A DNA stretch of 14,679 nt from Dialister sp. (GCA_022722495.1 JAIJLI010000021.1:1-14679), one strand, 5' to 3'; shown: positions 1-7,144, numbered from the stretch's first letter. A program made the numbers and translations. The notes: generated by a model from the letters alone, not told the origin.

Positions 1-149
1 ATACCGGACTGTTTCAAAATCTTCAACAGCTCCGGATCCATGACACCGCTCTTATCGATGTCCAGAGCGCGCGGCGCGATCTCCTTCTGTGCGATCTCCT
101 TCGCCAGATTTACCAGCTCCTGCTGCTTTGCATCTAATGTAAAGTCCAT
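1..149 (-). CDS. Acyl-CoA dehydrogenase, N-terminal fragment (gene continues off the left edge)
   Basis: The first 49 residues begin MDFTLDAKQQELVNLAKEIA and continue with an IAPRALDID-type segment. This is the amphipathic N-terminal helix pair typical of flavin-dependent short-chain acyl-CoA dehydrogenases such as butyryl-CoA dehydrogenase. Those enzymes oxidise acyl-CoA (or, with electron-transfer flavoprotein, reduce crotonyl-CoA in fermenters). The FAD-binding middle domain and the catalytic glutamate lie outside the window, so chain-length specificity cannot be judged. The start is fixed by GGAGG seven bases upstream of ATG. The gene has its own extended -10 promoter about 75 bases upstream and is transcribed away from the phage scar. 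The family call is fairly sure; the subfamily is inference. Confidence 0.82.
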   Translation of the reverse strand, partial: MDFTLDAKQQELVNLAKEIAQKEIAPRALDIDKSGVMDPELLKILKQSG

Positions 150-220
150 TCTCGTTCCTCCATGAAATCAAAGTGCTTCTTCTGCCAGGGCTTCCCCTAA
201 AATTTTACTATATTGCTATT

Positions 221-229
221 ATTATAACA
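221..229 (-). promoter_or_regulatory. Extended -10 promoter of the acyl-CoA dehydrogenase gene
   Basis: On the minus strand the sequence reads TGTTATAAT: a perfect TATAAT hexamer with the TGn extension. No good -35 hexamer lies 16-18 bases upstream, which fits an extended -10 promoter. The start codon is about 70 bases downstream. Confidence 0.5.
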
Positions 230-256
230 GATATGCCAGGCTTTCGGATGGAAAAA

Positions 257-305
257 TATAAAAATACTCGCAGAATCTGATCCTGCAAGTGGATCATGAT
301 TTCCC
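257..305 (+). repeat. Diverged copy of the intergenic repeat near the phage scar
   Basis: The 49-base stretch starts TATAAAAAT, contains AATCTGATCCTGC and ends TTTCCC. It lines up base for base with 9403-9451 at roughly 35 of 49 positions. It lies between the acyl-CoA dehydrogenase promoter and the phage remnant. Confidence 0.5.
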
Positions 306-345
306 GTTTCATCGCTCCCCCATATGCTTTGGAATACCAGAAAAA

Positions 346-820
346 TCACTGCTCTCCCCTTCTCTGTAAAGCCATGGGAGCTTTCCCTGCATGATACCAA
401 CAGTCATTTTGAAAAATGCCCTCACCCATCCCCCCAAAGGTCTGCACGGGCGTACAGGTCACAAATGTCATCGCATGGATGGCGGCTCGAAAGTTTCCAC
501 TTGAAAGCTACGCAGTCGGGATCATGGGCATATCCCCATCCATGTAGGCTCTCGCCCTCTCGGCACGGTTGATTCGTTCAGCGAAGCATCGCGCGCTCTC
601 TTGGACGGCCACGTCAATGGCTGTATCTACCATCTCCTCATTGCCCTTCCTTTGAAATAGCGCCGATTATGCCATTGCAGGCCGCCTTGAGTCCCTGCGT
701 GGATAATTTATCTATGTTCCTTTGCGCATCGCGCAGGGCGCGTTTGAACGCGTTCCCTTGATGCCCTTTGGATAGAGCAGGCTGCAGAAGGCGGCGAGCG
801 TGCTTTGGTTGTACCGTCAA
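346..820 (-). pseudogene. Decayed phage minor capsid / head morphogenesis (MuF/SPP1 gp7-like) gene
   Basis: No single frame is open, but consecutive minus-strand frames join into one recognisable protein. Frame one (820-638) ends with RDAQRNIDKLSTQGLKAA and AISKEG. A shift near 645 leads to GNEEMVDTAIDVAVQESARC and then ERINRAERARAYMDG. A second shift just before 517 gives DPDCVAFKWKLSSRHPC and DDICDLYARADLWG. A third, in a run of six G (430-435), restores MGEGIF and then KAPM. The order ER-I-x-RxExxRAYMDG, then FKWxLSxxHPCxDICDxYAxxDLxGxGxGI, is the pattern I know from the C-terminal domain of phage Mu F / SPP1 gp7-type head proteins, where the downstream part normally ends in a P-x-HPxC motif that is lost here. 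At least three frameshifts make it non-functional. It lies on the 3' side of tRNA-Lys, consistent with a prophage remnant. The 5' limit is uncertain. Confidence 0.72.
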
Positions 821-884
821 ACCTTGATGACAAGCAAATACTTTTTTCTAACGAAGAAGATGATGCAGCCAGTCACACTGCATC

Positions 885-924
885 AAAAAATGCCATCCCG
901 TCATGCGCTGCGGAATGGCATTTT
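885..924. terminator. Stem-loop between phage remnant and tRNA, possible bidirectional terminator
   Basis: An inverted repeat pairs AAAATGCCAT with ATGGCATTTT, with CCG/CGG pairing continuing inside around a 10-base loop. T-rich runs follow on both strands. It lies between the phage scar and tRNA-Lys, so it may have ended a phage gene transcribed in either direction. No intact gene now uses it. Confidence 0.4.
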
Positions 925-980
925 CTTGATTTGGTAGAAGTTTTGGTAGAAGCGGTGAATTTTACAGAACTTTGGTGGAA

Positions 981-1015
981 AATAAAAAACCCGAAGTCAT
1001 CCATGACTTCAGGTT
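981..1015 (-). terminator. Rho-independent terminator of tRNA-Lys
   Basis: On the minus strand, AACCTGAAGTCAT is followed after two bases by its near-perfect complement ATGACTTCGGGTT and then TTTTATTTT. The hairpin starts only about seven bases after the tRNA CCA end, so it should end the single-gene tRNA transcript. The same dyad could serve plus-strand traffic, but the T-run is on the minus side. Confidence 0.8.
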
Positions 1016-1022
1016 GAATGTC

Positions 1023-1098
1023 TGGTGGATCATCAGGGGTTCGAACCCCGGACACCCTGATTAAGAGTCAGGTGCTCTACCAACTGAGCTAATGATCC
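1023..1098 (-). tRNA. tRNA-Lys (anticodon CUU), CCA encoded
   Basis: The minus strand folds as a full cloverleaf. The acceptor stem is GGATCAT with ATGATCC. The D arm contains GCTC-AGTTGGTA-GAGC. The anticodon stem CCTGA/TCAGG encloses loop CTCTTAA, giving anticodon CTT (Lys, AAG codons). The variable loop is short (GTGTC). The T arm is CGGGG-TTCGAAC-CCCTG, with one G-T pair. The discriminator is A and CCA is encoded, 76 nt in all. A consensus promoter and a tight terminator surround it, so it is a stand-alone transcription unit. Its 3' end faces the phage remnant, the usual side for tyrosine-integrase attachment sites. Confidence 0.97.
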
Positions 1099-1113
1099 GT
1101 TTCAACGAGATTT

Positions 1114-1142
1114 ATTATACTCGTTTTTCTTGCTTTTGTCAA
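1114..1142 (-). promoter_or_regulatory. Consensus sigma-A promoter of tRNA-Lys
   Basis: On the minus strand the -35 hexamer is TTGACA (1142-1137) and the -10 hexamer is TATAAT (1119-1114), separated by exactly 17 bases. The -10 ends 15 bases before the tRNA 5' end. Both hexamers match consensus perfectly, as expected for a strong stable-RNA promoter. Confidence 0.93.
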
Positions 1143-1275
1143 GCTCTTTTTTCAAATCTTTTCATTTGACTTGGTTTCAAGAGGTCTTGTCTCAAGCGAT
1201 GTTAAGAGTATATCATGTAACTTCATTTTTTGCAAGAGGTAAAATAAAGTTTTTTTGAAAAAGAGCCGTTGCCTT

Positions 1276-1512
1276 TCAGTAGTGGATCCCATACTTATGC
1301 TTCAGCTCATCAATATCCTTCCGCATGTCACGGTCACATTCTTCCAGTGCCATTTTCAGATTTGGAAGCTTCTGTCTCACCATGAAAGACTTCTTCGCGC
1401 TGGACATTTTATAAATGCGGGCAAGCTCTTTCTTGTAGGATGCCATGAATTCCGCCAGCTCTTCAGGGGAAAGCTCCTGTTCTTCATTCAGATCGACTTC
1501 TTTCTGATCCAT
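1276..1512 (-). CDS. Small charged protein of unknown function (78 aa)
   Basis: I do not recognise this protein. It is 78 residues long, begins MDQKEVDLNEEQELSPEELA and ends KHKYGIHY. It is rich in Glu, Lys and Asp, has no signal peptide or membrane segment, and looks almost wholly helical: an acidic N-terminus, a basic middle (YKKELARIYKMSSAKKSF), then an acidic/basic C-terminal helix. A longer reading starting at 1587 exists in the same frame, but ATG at 1512 is preceded by GGGAGGAG at ideal spacing, so I choose that start. An extended -10 (TGGTACAAT) lies about 30 bases upstream of that ATG. It is transcribed divergently from the aldolase gene. The good RBS and sensible composition argue that it is real. 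Confidence 0.7.
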   Translation of the reverse strand: MDQKEVDLNEEQELSPEELAEFMASYKKELARIYKMSSAKKSFMVRQKLPNLKMALEECDRDMRKDIDELKHKYGIHY

Positions 1513-1540
1513 TCTATGTTCTCCTCCCTTGTTTTCTTTT

Positions 1541-1549
1541 ATTGTACCA
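1541..1549 (-). promoter_or_regulatory. Extended -10 element upstream of the 78-aa gene
   Basis: The minus strand reads TGGTACAAT, an extended -10 one base from consensus, without a convincing -35. It sits about 30 bases before the chosen start codon, leaving a short leader that carries the RBS. Confidence 0.4.
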
Positions 1550-1619
1550 TGAATCCGCCCTCCCTGCCTGTAAGAAATAGCGGCCATTTCTATTTTTGAA
1601 AATAATTCTTAAAATACAG

Positions 1620-1648
1620 TGGAAATATAAAGTACCATTCAGTATAAT
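1620..1648 (+). promoter_or_regulatory. Promoter of the aldolase gene
   Basis: A perfect TATAAT (1643-1648) lies 17 bases after TGGAAA (1620-1625), which keeps four of six -35 consensus positions. Transcription would start near 1655, giving a leader of about 85 bases before the fba start codon. Confidence 0.55.
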
Positions 1649-1694
1649 AAAGAAAGGCAATCATATAGCTTTTATTCACCGATCAGCTTATATA

Positions 1695-1712
1695 TTGTAT
1701 ACACTATATCAA
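1695..1712 (+). promoter_or_regulatory. Dyad TTGTATACACTATATCAA in the fba leader, possible operator
   Basis: The 18-base segment has TTG/CAA ends and an inner TGTATACA palindrome, and lies between the putative start of transcription and the RBS. The TTGT...CAA outline faintly recalls Rex (NADH-sensing repressor) sites, but the inner positions do not match well. It is offered only as a candidate. Confidence 0.2.
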
Positions 1713-1738
1713 TGTTGCATTGAAAGGAAGGTATCATT

Positions 1739-2671
1739 ATGCCACTCGTAGGAACTACTGAAATGTTTAAAAAGGCATATCAGGGGCATTATGCCATTGG
1801 TGCATTCAATGTGAATAACATGGAAATCATCCAAGGGATCATGGAAGCTGCCAAGGAAGAGGAGTCTCCGGTCATTCTTCAGGCTTCGGAAGGTGCCCGC
1901 AATTATGCCGGTCAGGAATATATCGTCGGCCTGGTCAAGACTGCCCTTCAGGATTATCCGGAGATCCCGACCGCACTCCATCTGGACCACGGTTCTTCTT
2001 ATGAGATCTGTAAGGCCTGCATTGACGGTGGCTTTACTTCCGTCATGTATGATGGCTCGAAACACTCCTTTGAGGAAAATGTCAAAGTCACAAAGCAGAT
2101 CGTCGAATATGCACATGACAAAGGTGTCGTGGTGGAAGCCGAGCTCGGACGTCTGGCCGGCGTAGAAGATCTGGTCAGCGTCGATGCAAAGGATGCGATC
2201 TTTACGGATCCGGAAGAAGCAGCTGAGTTCGTAGAGCTTACCGGCTGCGACTCTCTCGCTATTGCGATCGGCACCAGCCACGGAGCTTACAAATTCAAAG
2301 GCGACCCCTATCTTGACTATGAACGTCTGGAAAAGGTCGGCAATCTCCTGCCGGACTACCCGATCGTCCTCCATGGCGCTTCTACCGTCATTCCGGAATT
2401 TGTGGAAAAGTGCAATGCCTATGGCGGCAAAGTCCTCGGCGCGAAAGGCGTCCCGGAAGACATGCTCCGCAAGGCTGCCACGATGGCTGTCTGCAAGATC
2501 AATATCGACACCGATATCCGTCTGGCTATGACAAGTGCCATCCGTGAAGCGCTCTGCAAGGATCCGTCGAATTTCGACCCGAGAGGCTATCTGAAGCCGG
2601 CCAGAGAGGCTGTGAAGCAGATGGTCATGCACAAGATCGAAGCTGTCGTCGGCTCCGCGCATACCATCTAA
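1739..2671 (+). CDS. fba: Class II fructose-1,6-bisphosphate aldolase
   Basis: This 310-residue protein should catalyse the reversible cleavage of fructose-1,6-bisphosphate to dihydroxyacetone phosphate and glyceraldehyde-3-phosphate in glycolysis and gluconeogenesis, in the cytoplasm. It is a full-length class IIB (FbaA/Fba-type) enzyme. GAFNVNN lies at 21-27. HLDHGSS at 81-87 carries catalytic Asp83 and zinc ligand His84. VEAELG at 132-137 contains Glu135. GTSHGAYKF (178-186) and LHGAS (211-215) supply the other zinc histidines (181, 212). NIDTD at 255-259 is the phosphate/substrate loop. The start is supported by GAAAGGAAGG about eight bases upstream. It is a single-gene unit with its own promoter and a strong terminator, convergent with rpoD. 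Close relatives act on tagatose-1,6-bisphosphate; the lack of galactitol or tagatose genes nearby favours the glycolytic role. Confidence 0.95.
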   Translation: MPLVGTTEMFKKAYQGHYAIGAFNVNNMEIIQGIMEAAKEEESPVILQASEGARNYAGQEYIVGLVKTALQDYPEIPTALHLDHGSSYEICKACIDGGFTSVMYDGSKHSFEENVKVTKQIVEYAHDKGVVVEAELGRLAGVEDLVSVDAKDAIFTDPEEAAEFVELTGCDSLAIAIGTSHGAYKFKGDPYLDYERLEKVGNLLPDYPIVLHGASTVIPEFVEKCNAYGGKVLGAKGVPEDMLRKAATMAVCKINIDTDIRLAMTSAIREALCKDPSNFDPRGYLKPAREAVKQMVMHKIEAVVGSAHTI

Positions 2672-2714
2672 TCTCATAAGGATTTTGTATACCGTTTTCA
2701 TTATCCTCAATGAA

Positions 2715-2754
2715 TGCAATAAAAAGCAGCCCGTCAAGGGCTGCTTTTTATTGC
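2715..2754. terminator. Bidirectional terminator between fba and rpoD
   Basis: A perfect 17-bp inverted repeat, GCAATAAAAAGCAGCCC and its complement, surrounds a six-base centre (GTCAAG region). The GC-rich core is flanked by A-rich and T-rich runs, so it works as a Rho-independent terminator in both directions. It serves the convergent fba and rpoD transcripts and ends eight bases before the rpoD stop codon. Confidence 0.92.
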
Positions 2755-2761
2755 CTATGAT

Positions 2762-3919
2762 TCACTGGTTAATCAGATTTTTTGCCGTCTTTTTCAGCTT
2801 CGAAAGCGCTTTCCCTTCGATCTGACGGATGCGTTCGCGGGTCACATCGAAGTATTTTCCCACTTCTTCGAGAGTTCTTGTCTTGCCGTCTTTCAGCCCG
2901 AAGCGCAGCTCGAGCACCTGTCGTTCTCTTTCCGTCAGCCCGGTCAGAAGTTCTTCGATCTGCTCGCGGAGAAGGATGCTGCCGGCGGCATCATCCGGTG
3001 CGATGGCTTCATGGTCTTCGATGAAATCTCCCAGATGGGAATCTTCCTTTTCACCGATCGGCGTTTCCAAAGAAATCGGGTCTTGCGCGATCTTTTTGAC
3101 CTCGCGTACCTTGGCGAGTGATACGCCCATGGCTTTGGCAAGCTCTTCATTGGTTGCCTCACGCCCATTCTCCTGCAGCAGCTGGCGGGAAATGCGATTC
3201 AGCTTATTGATCGTCTCTACCATGTGTACCGGCACACGAATGGTGCGTGCCTGGTCCGCAATGGCACGCGTGATAGCCTGCCGGATCCACCATGTAGCAT
3301 AGGTGGAGAATTTATAGCCCTTGGTATAGTCAAATTTATCGACCGCCTTTAAGAGTCCCAGATTTCCTTCCTGAATGAGATCCAGAAACTGAAGCCCGCG
3401 GCCCAGATATTTCTTTGCGATGGAGACCACGAGGCGGAGGTTCCGATCAGCCAGCTCTTTCTTCGCTTCCCGCGCCGCTTCCTTTTCTTCGGGAAGCGCA
3501 TCCGCACGCATACCCGCCTCGACCGTCTTGGCAAGCACGATCTCTTCTTCACTGGTCAAAAGGGGCAGCGCACCGATTTCCTTCAGATACATTTTCACGG
3601 GATCATCGATCGAGATGGCATTATCCAGATCAGGCACCGGCGTGTCTTCTTCAGCTTCCGCCTCAGCTTCTTCCGCTTCTTTGACAAGTTCAGCCGACTC
3701 CTCTTCCTCGATGAAATCGAAGGAATCATCCACTTCTTCATTAAAGTCGACTTCCAGCTGGTGGATGTGAAGCGCTTCATAAAGGGCAGACAGATCTTCC
3801 TCCCCCAGATTGTGCGTGGAAATGAGCTCCATGATATCCTTATTCGCCACCAGCCCGTCATGGGATTTTTTCTTCAGCTCCTGAATCCATTTTTCAAGTT
3901 GAGTCATTCGTTCAGCCAT
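2762..3919 (-). CDS. rpoD: Primary sigma factor RpoD/SigA
   Basis: The 385-residue housekeeping sigma-70 factor directs RNA polymerase to -35/-10 promoters. The N-terminus is a short region 1.1-like domain (about 1-60), followed by a strongly acidic linker (about 58-95). Region 1.2 is [17 protein letters not shown] (106-122). Region 2 includes [30 protein letters not shown] and [14 protein letters not shown], the aromatic -10 melting and recognition helix. Region 3 spans about 225-300. Region 4 ends in the -35 helix-turn-helix [18 protein letters not shown]. Length is typical of Gram-positive SigA. An in-frame ATG lies 28 codons upstream, but ATG at 3919 has GGGGGA at good spacing and gives [10 protein letters not shown], so I use it. 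It follows dnaG by 140 bases, the usual macromolecular-synthesis order, and is probably co-transcribed; no sharp internal promoter is visible. Confidence 0.97.
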   Translation of the reverse strand: MAERMTQLEKWIQELKKKSHDGLVANKDIMELISTHNLGEEDLSALYEALHIHQLEVDFNEEVDDSFDFIEEEESAELVKEAEEAEAEAEEDTPVPDLDNAISIDDPVKMYLKEIGALPLLTSEEEIVLAKTVEAGMRADALPEEKEAAREAKKELADRNLRLVVSIAKKYLGRGLQFLDLIQEGNLGLLKAVDKFDYTKGYKFSTYATWWIRQAITRAIADQARTIRVPVHMVETINKLNRISRQLLQENGREATNEELAKAMGVSLAKVREVKKIAQDPISLETPIGEKEDSHLGDFIEDHEAIAPDDAAGSILLREQIEELLTGLTERERQVLELRFGLKDGKTRTLEEVGKYFDVTRERIRQIEGKALSKLKKTAKNLINQ

Positions 3920-4059
3920 TTTTATATCCCCCGATACTGGTAATCCATTCCGGCGATCATGTCCATCTCTGCTGCGGAAATGTGGTATATGCAAAACAAA
4001 CAATATTCTTACTGATCAGTCGATAGTGATGGGCGGCAGATGCCGACGTCCCCTCGCTA

Positions 4060-5844
4060 TCACGCCCTTCCCAGTGCCATGATCTCTTTGCTGAGGCGGA
4101 TACAGATCATCTGCTCTTTTCTGGCCTCTTCCGGATCTGAAGTCATGAGAGACTGGACTTTTTCTGTATGAAGACGATACTCCTTCTGGAGATACATCTT
4201 CATCAAAGGCCATATATATTCCTCCTGAGGGACAGAGCCGGGCGGATCCCCCTCCATCGTAAGCTCTGCCAGGAGCGGTATATCCTCTCGAAGGAGCTTC
4301 CCCTCCACCGCCTGTTCTGTGATCTCTCCCTCCATCGATTTCATCGCATCAAAGAGTCTCTGACGGAAAGGCGAGGTGAAAGGATAATTTTTGAGTAACT
4401 CCCAGCCCTCAGGAAGCATATGATAGCGGAGGCAGTACTTGAGAAGCCCTTCTTCCAGAAGCTTCTGCTTCTTTGCCTGCGGCCCATTGTCTGTCGTCGG
4501 TGCTTCCAGCGGTGTTTTCTGGGAAATATATAGGGTCGAATGATTCTTTTTCGCAAAGGAGAGTGCTTCACTTCGGATCATTCCTTCATCCATGTGGAGC
4601 GTCATCGCCATCTTGCGGATAAACGAATTGAACTGAAACGTATCCTGCTGCGCGAGAAGTACAGCGAACATCTCATCAAGAATGTGATGCTGCCCGTCAA
4701 GTGTCGACGCATCATACTGCCGCTGCAGCGCGCCAAAGAGATAGTCCAATGCAGGCTGCGCTTGCGCTACCGCTTCTAAATAAGCCTCCCCGCCATGAAG
4801 ATTGACAAATTCATCCGGATCCTTGCCCTCACCCACGAGTGCCACACGCAGCTTCAGTCCCACAGCGCCGGCGATCTCCAATGCCCGCCGCGTCGCATTC
4901 TGACCGGCAGCATCCATATCATAAGAGAAAACGATCTCGTCGGCATATTTTTTGAGAAGCCTTGCCTGCTCTACGGTGAAGGCAGTCCCGAGGGAAGCTA
5001 CTACATTCGTGACACCATGGGCATGCAGGGAAATCGCATCCATGTAGCCCTCGACCATGATCGCCTGCCGCTTTTTGCGGATCTCCGGCAGTGCCTGATA
5101 GATAGCAAAAAGGAGACGACGCTTATTGAAAATGGGGCTTTCCGGCGAATTCAGATACTTCGGCTTACTGTCATCCATGACGCGACCGCCGAATGCCACC
5201 ACGCGCCCCTTCAGATCCAGAATGGGAAACATGCAGCGATTGCGGAACATATCAAAATAGTTTCCATTCTTGTACCCGCAAAGACCGCAGGCTGTGAGTA
5301 TCTTCGGATCTATCTGCTTTTTCGTCGTGAAGTCATGGTATAGACGATGCCAATCCGCCGGTGCAAAGCCCAGCTTGAATCTTTCTATGGTTTCCATCGA
5401 AAGGTGGCGCTTCTCGAAGTACGCCATTCCCGCCTGTCCCATCTGCGTCCGTGTGAGGCAATTGTGGAAATAAGAGCCTGCAAGCTCCGTGACCTCCACC
5501 ATTTTCTTCATCATGGCTGCCTTTTGCCGTTCTTCCGGAGAGATCTCCTCCGTCGGCATATCGATATGGGCATAGTCAGCTACTCTCTCCACAGCCTCCA
5601 TGAAAGTGATCCCTTCCATCTTCTGCAGGAAATGGAAGACGTCCCCGCTCTCGTGACAGCCAAAGCAATAATAAAATCCTTTTTCCGGAGACACTGAAAA
5701 AGAAGGAGTTTTCTCCGGTCCATGAAAAGGACAGGAGGCGAAATAGTATCTTCCTTTTTTCTTTAGATCGACATACGAGCCGATGATGTCATTGATATTG
5801 ACACTGTCCTTCAGCCGCTGCAGGAAATCATTGCTCAGCCTCAC
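4060..5844 (-). CDS. dnaG: DNA primase
   Basis: This 594-residue primase makes RNA primers for chromosome replication and acts with the DnaB helicase at the fork. The N-terminal CHC2 zinc finger shows CPFH (38-41) and CFGC (60-63). The RNA polymerase core follows, with RNRCMFPI and a GRVVAFGGR segment at about 201-221. The Toprim fold shows EGYMDA (265-270) and the metal-binding DMDAAG (309-314). The C-terminal 170 residues are the variable helicase-interaction region. Length fits the family. The start is GTG at 5844, seven bases after AGGAGG. A second GTG at 5847 is only four bases from it, and an in-frame ATG at 5871 lies upstream of the RBS. rpoD lies directly downstream, and no rpsU is present upstream. 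Confidence 0.96.
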   Translation of the reverse strand: MRLSNDFLQRLKDSVNINDIIGSYVDLKKKGRYYFASCPFHGPEKTPSFSVSPEKGFYYCFGCHESGDVFHFLQKMEGITFMEAVERVADYAHIDMPTEEISPEERQKAAMMKKMVEVTELAGSYFHNCLTRTQMGQAGMAYFEKRHLSMETIERFKLGFAPADWHRLYHDFTTKKQIDPKILTACGLCGYKNGNYFDMFRNRCMFPILDLKGRVVAFGGRVMDDSKPKYLNSPESPIFNKRRLLFAIYQALPEIRKKRQAIMVEGYMDAISLHAHGVTNVVASLGTAFTVEQARLLKKYADEIVFSYDMDAAGQNATRRALEIAGAVGLKLRVALVGEGKDPDEFVNLHGGEAYLEAVAQAQPALDYLFGALQRQYDASTLDGQHHILDEMFAVLLAQQDTFQFNSFIRKMAMTLHMDEGMIRSEALSFAKKNHSTLYISQKTPLEAPTTDNGPQAKKQKLLEEGLLKYCLRYHMLPEGWELLKNYPFTSPFRQRLFDAMKSMEGEITEQAVEGKLLREDIPLLAELTMEGDPPGSVPQEEYIWPLMKMYLQKEYRLHTEKVQSLMTSDPEEARKEQMICIRLSKEIMALGRA

Positions 5845-5871
5845 CACAACTCCTCCTTTCTGTAAATTCAT

Positions 5872-6041
5872 TCATTGTTATTGCGTATCCTATCCGTTTC
5901 GCAAGAAACGCTCAGGCAGTATGCAAAATGCCTGAAAGTTTTATCTGTTTATAAGCTCCGCGGCGCCTCTTTTTGTGCCGCACCACTGCGGCTCACCTGT
6001 CAGCCAAAGACAACCGAGAAAGCAGAGGATCCGCTTTGCAG
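5872..6041 (-). other. dnaG leader region with small stem-loops
   Basis: The gap upstream of dnaG holds three short hairpins: GCCGCA/TGCGGC (5977-5992, 4-base loop), TCAGGCA/TGCCTGA (5912-5935, 10-base loop) and CGTTTC/GAAACG (5895-5910, 4-base loop). No ORF with an RBS and no promoter with both hexamers stands out. I cannot assign a riboswitch or known small RNA. Confidence 0.3.
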
Positions 6042-6096
6042 GTAAGAAAAGCACCGACTACTGCAGAAAACACAAAGGTACTACAAGCATCGGTGC
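6042..6096 (-). terminator. Probable terminator after the ATP-grasp gene
   Basis: On the minus strand GCACCGA (6096-6090) pairs with TCGGTGC (6057-6051) across a 32-base loop, followed by TTTTCTT. It starts about 33 bases after the stop codon of the ATP-grasp gene. The long loop makes it a weaker call than the others in the window. Confidence 0.45.
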
Positions 6097-6129
6097 CATA
6101 GGGACAAAATGATGAGCAGATACGCCAGC

Positions 6130-6852
6130 TCACACTTTCACATCTTTAGTTAATTCCTGCCAGCGTGCAAGAAGGATCTGCATATAGAGCCTTGATTTCA
6201 AGCCAAAGGAAGCGAGCGCATAGCCATCAGATACCTCGACCAGGAGCGTCTTGCCTTCATCCGTGATACCAAAGTCCAGCGCATAGCCGGCAGGGGCGGA
6301 ATGATACGCAGCGACGGCTGCTTTGAGGACTCTGGGATCAGGGAAAATATCCCAGCGTCCTTTATATGGACAAAGACCTACGATCTCTCCCTGAAGTACC
6401 CAGAGACGCCATTCGGAGATGAAATTCACACGGCTGCTGCACCAGACATCGATATCTTCGAGTCCCCCGCCCAGCTTGATGAGGTCTTCCGACTTATCGA
6501 GCACTGTGCCATGGAATCGCTTCACATCCTCCACCGGTTTGACGAAGACATGCCAGTCTTCCGCATGGCTGGTGATGGTGAAGAGCGTCGATTTCCAGAT
6601 CTTTCGTCCGACGAAGGGCATCAGCTCATCCGGATAATCCAGTGGCAGCAGCTTCACGCCGAATCTTTCGAGTGCCACCTTCACATCAGAGAATGTCCCC
6701 ACCACAGGATCCTTCGGATCATTATCGGTCAGAGAATACACCACTTTATAGGGCTTCACAGGGATATCCAGTTCATTTGCTCCCGCATAGGCTGCATAGC
6801 AGCTGCGGTCATATAATTCTCCAGTATGTCTGATACGGATATAAGCCTTCAT
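6130..6852 (-). CDS. ATP-grasp protein, R2K clade family 3-like
   Basis: The 240-residue protein has the outline of the small stand-alone R2K ATP-grasp families (formerly DUF4343). These are predicted carboxylate-amine or peptide-modifying ligases with few characterised members. The N-terminus MKAYIRIRHTGELYDR begins the pre-ATP-grasp strand region. VFVKPV (103-107) gives the nucleotide-binding Lys105. SEWRLWVLQGEIVG (146-159) matches the E-x-R strand of the fold. The C-terminal ALDFG (191-195) and LLVEVSDGYALASFGL (203-218) carry the acidic metal-binding residues Asp193, Glu206 and Asp209. No signal peptide or membrane segment is seen, so it should be cytoplasmic. The start has GGAGGGG five bases upstream. 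It has its own promoter and a terminator-like hairpin, so it stands alone between dnaG and uppP. The fold is fairly sure; the substrate is unknown. Confidence 0.75.
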   Translation of the reverse strand: MKAYIRIRHTGELYDRSCYAAYAGANELDIPVKPYKVVYSLTDNDPKDPVVGTFSDVKVALERFGVKLLPLDYPDELMPFVGRKIWKSTLFTITSHAEDWHVFVKPVEDVKRFHGTVLDKSEDLIKLGGGLEDIDVWCSSRVNFISEWRLWVLQGEIVGLCPYKGRWDIFPDPRVLKAAVAAYHSAPAGYALDFGITDEGKTLLVEVSDGYALASFGLKSRLYMQILLARWQELTKDVKV

Positions 6853-6916
6853 GTACTCCCCTCCTTCTCTCTCATTTCAGGCAGAAATAGAAACTATTCC
6901 TACTACTACAAATTCA

Positions 6917-6946
6917 ATCATACCATGAATGTATTCTTTTTGCCAG
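6917..6946 (-). promoter_or_regulatory. Promoter of the ATP-grasp gene
   Basis: The minus strand shows an extended -10, TGGTATGAT (hexamer 6922-6917), 18 bases after CTGGCA (6946-6941), which keeps four of six -35 positions. The leader to the start codon would be about 58 bases. Confidence 0.5.
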
Positions 6947-7144
6947 TAGGGAACAATGATTTGTATGCCAATCCCCCATCAGCCAATCTCTCGGGCTGAG
7001 CCATCGCCGAAAGCGGCTTCTGCGGAGATCCTGCAGGTGGAGGGCTTTGGGGAGGAGCAGCCAGAGGGATAGTTATGATGAAACGATGTATAAAGGTCTT
7101 ATGGGACTTGATTTTTAGGCGGCAAGAAACGATTTCACACCGCT
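6947..7144. other. Non-coding stretch with a possible diverged repeat fragment
   Basis: About 200 bases between the ATP-grasp promoter and the uppP terminator contain no ORF with an RBS. A segment near 7070-7095 (ATGATGAAACGATGTATAAA) resembles the ATGACGAAGCTATGTATAAA segment at 9264-9283 that precedes a copy of the intergenic repeat, so it may be an eroded relic. Nothing else is recognised. Confidence 0.3.

Noticed and set aside
324..572. Plus-strand 82-codon frame across the phage scar
   Set aside because: It is antisense to the recognisable minor capsid remnant and lacks an RBS.
805..1017. Short plus-strand frame and its minus-strand counterpart between phage scar and tRNA
   Set aside because: Both run through the two hairpins, and the minus-strand one overlaps the tRNA. 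No RBS and no family features, so taken as chance.
1023..1050. Second attachment-site copy of the tRNA-Lys 3' end
   Set aside because: I looked for a direct repeat of the tRNA 3' end within 1-1022 and found none, so attachment borders cannot be defined here.
1709..2737. Minus-strand open frame of 342 codons over fba
   Set aside because: It lies wholly antisense to the aldolase, whose motifs and RBS are certain. Its translation has no recognisable family pattern and it has no RBS.
5872..6129. Possible small RNA (signal recognition particle RNA or 6S) or riboswitch upstream of dnaG
   Set aside because: Several hairpins exist, but the conserved GGAAGGAAGC-like SRP tetraloop region and other diagnostic motifs are absent.
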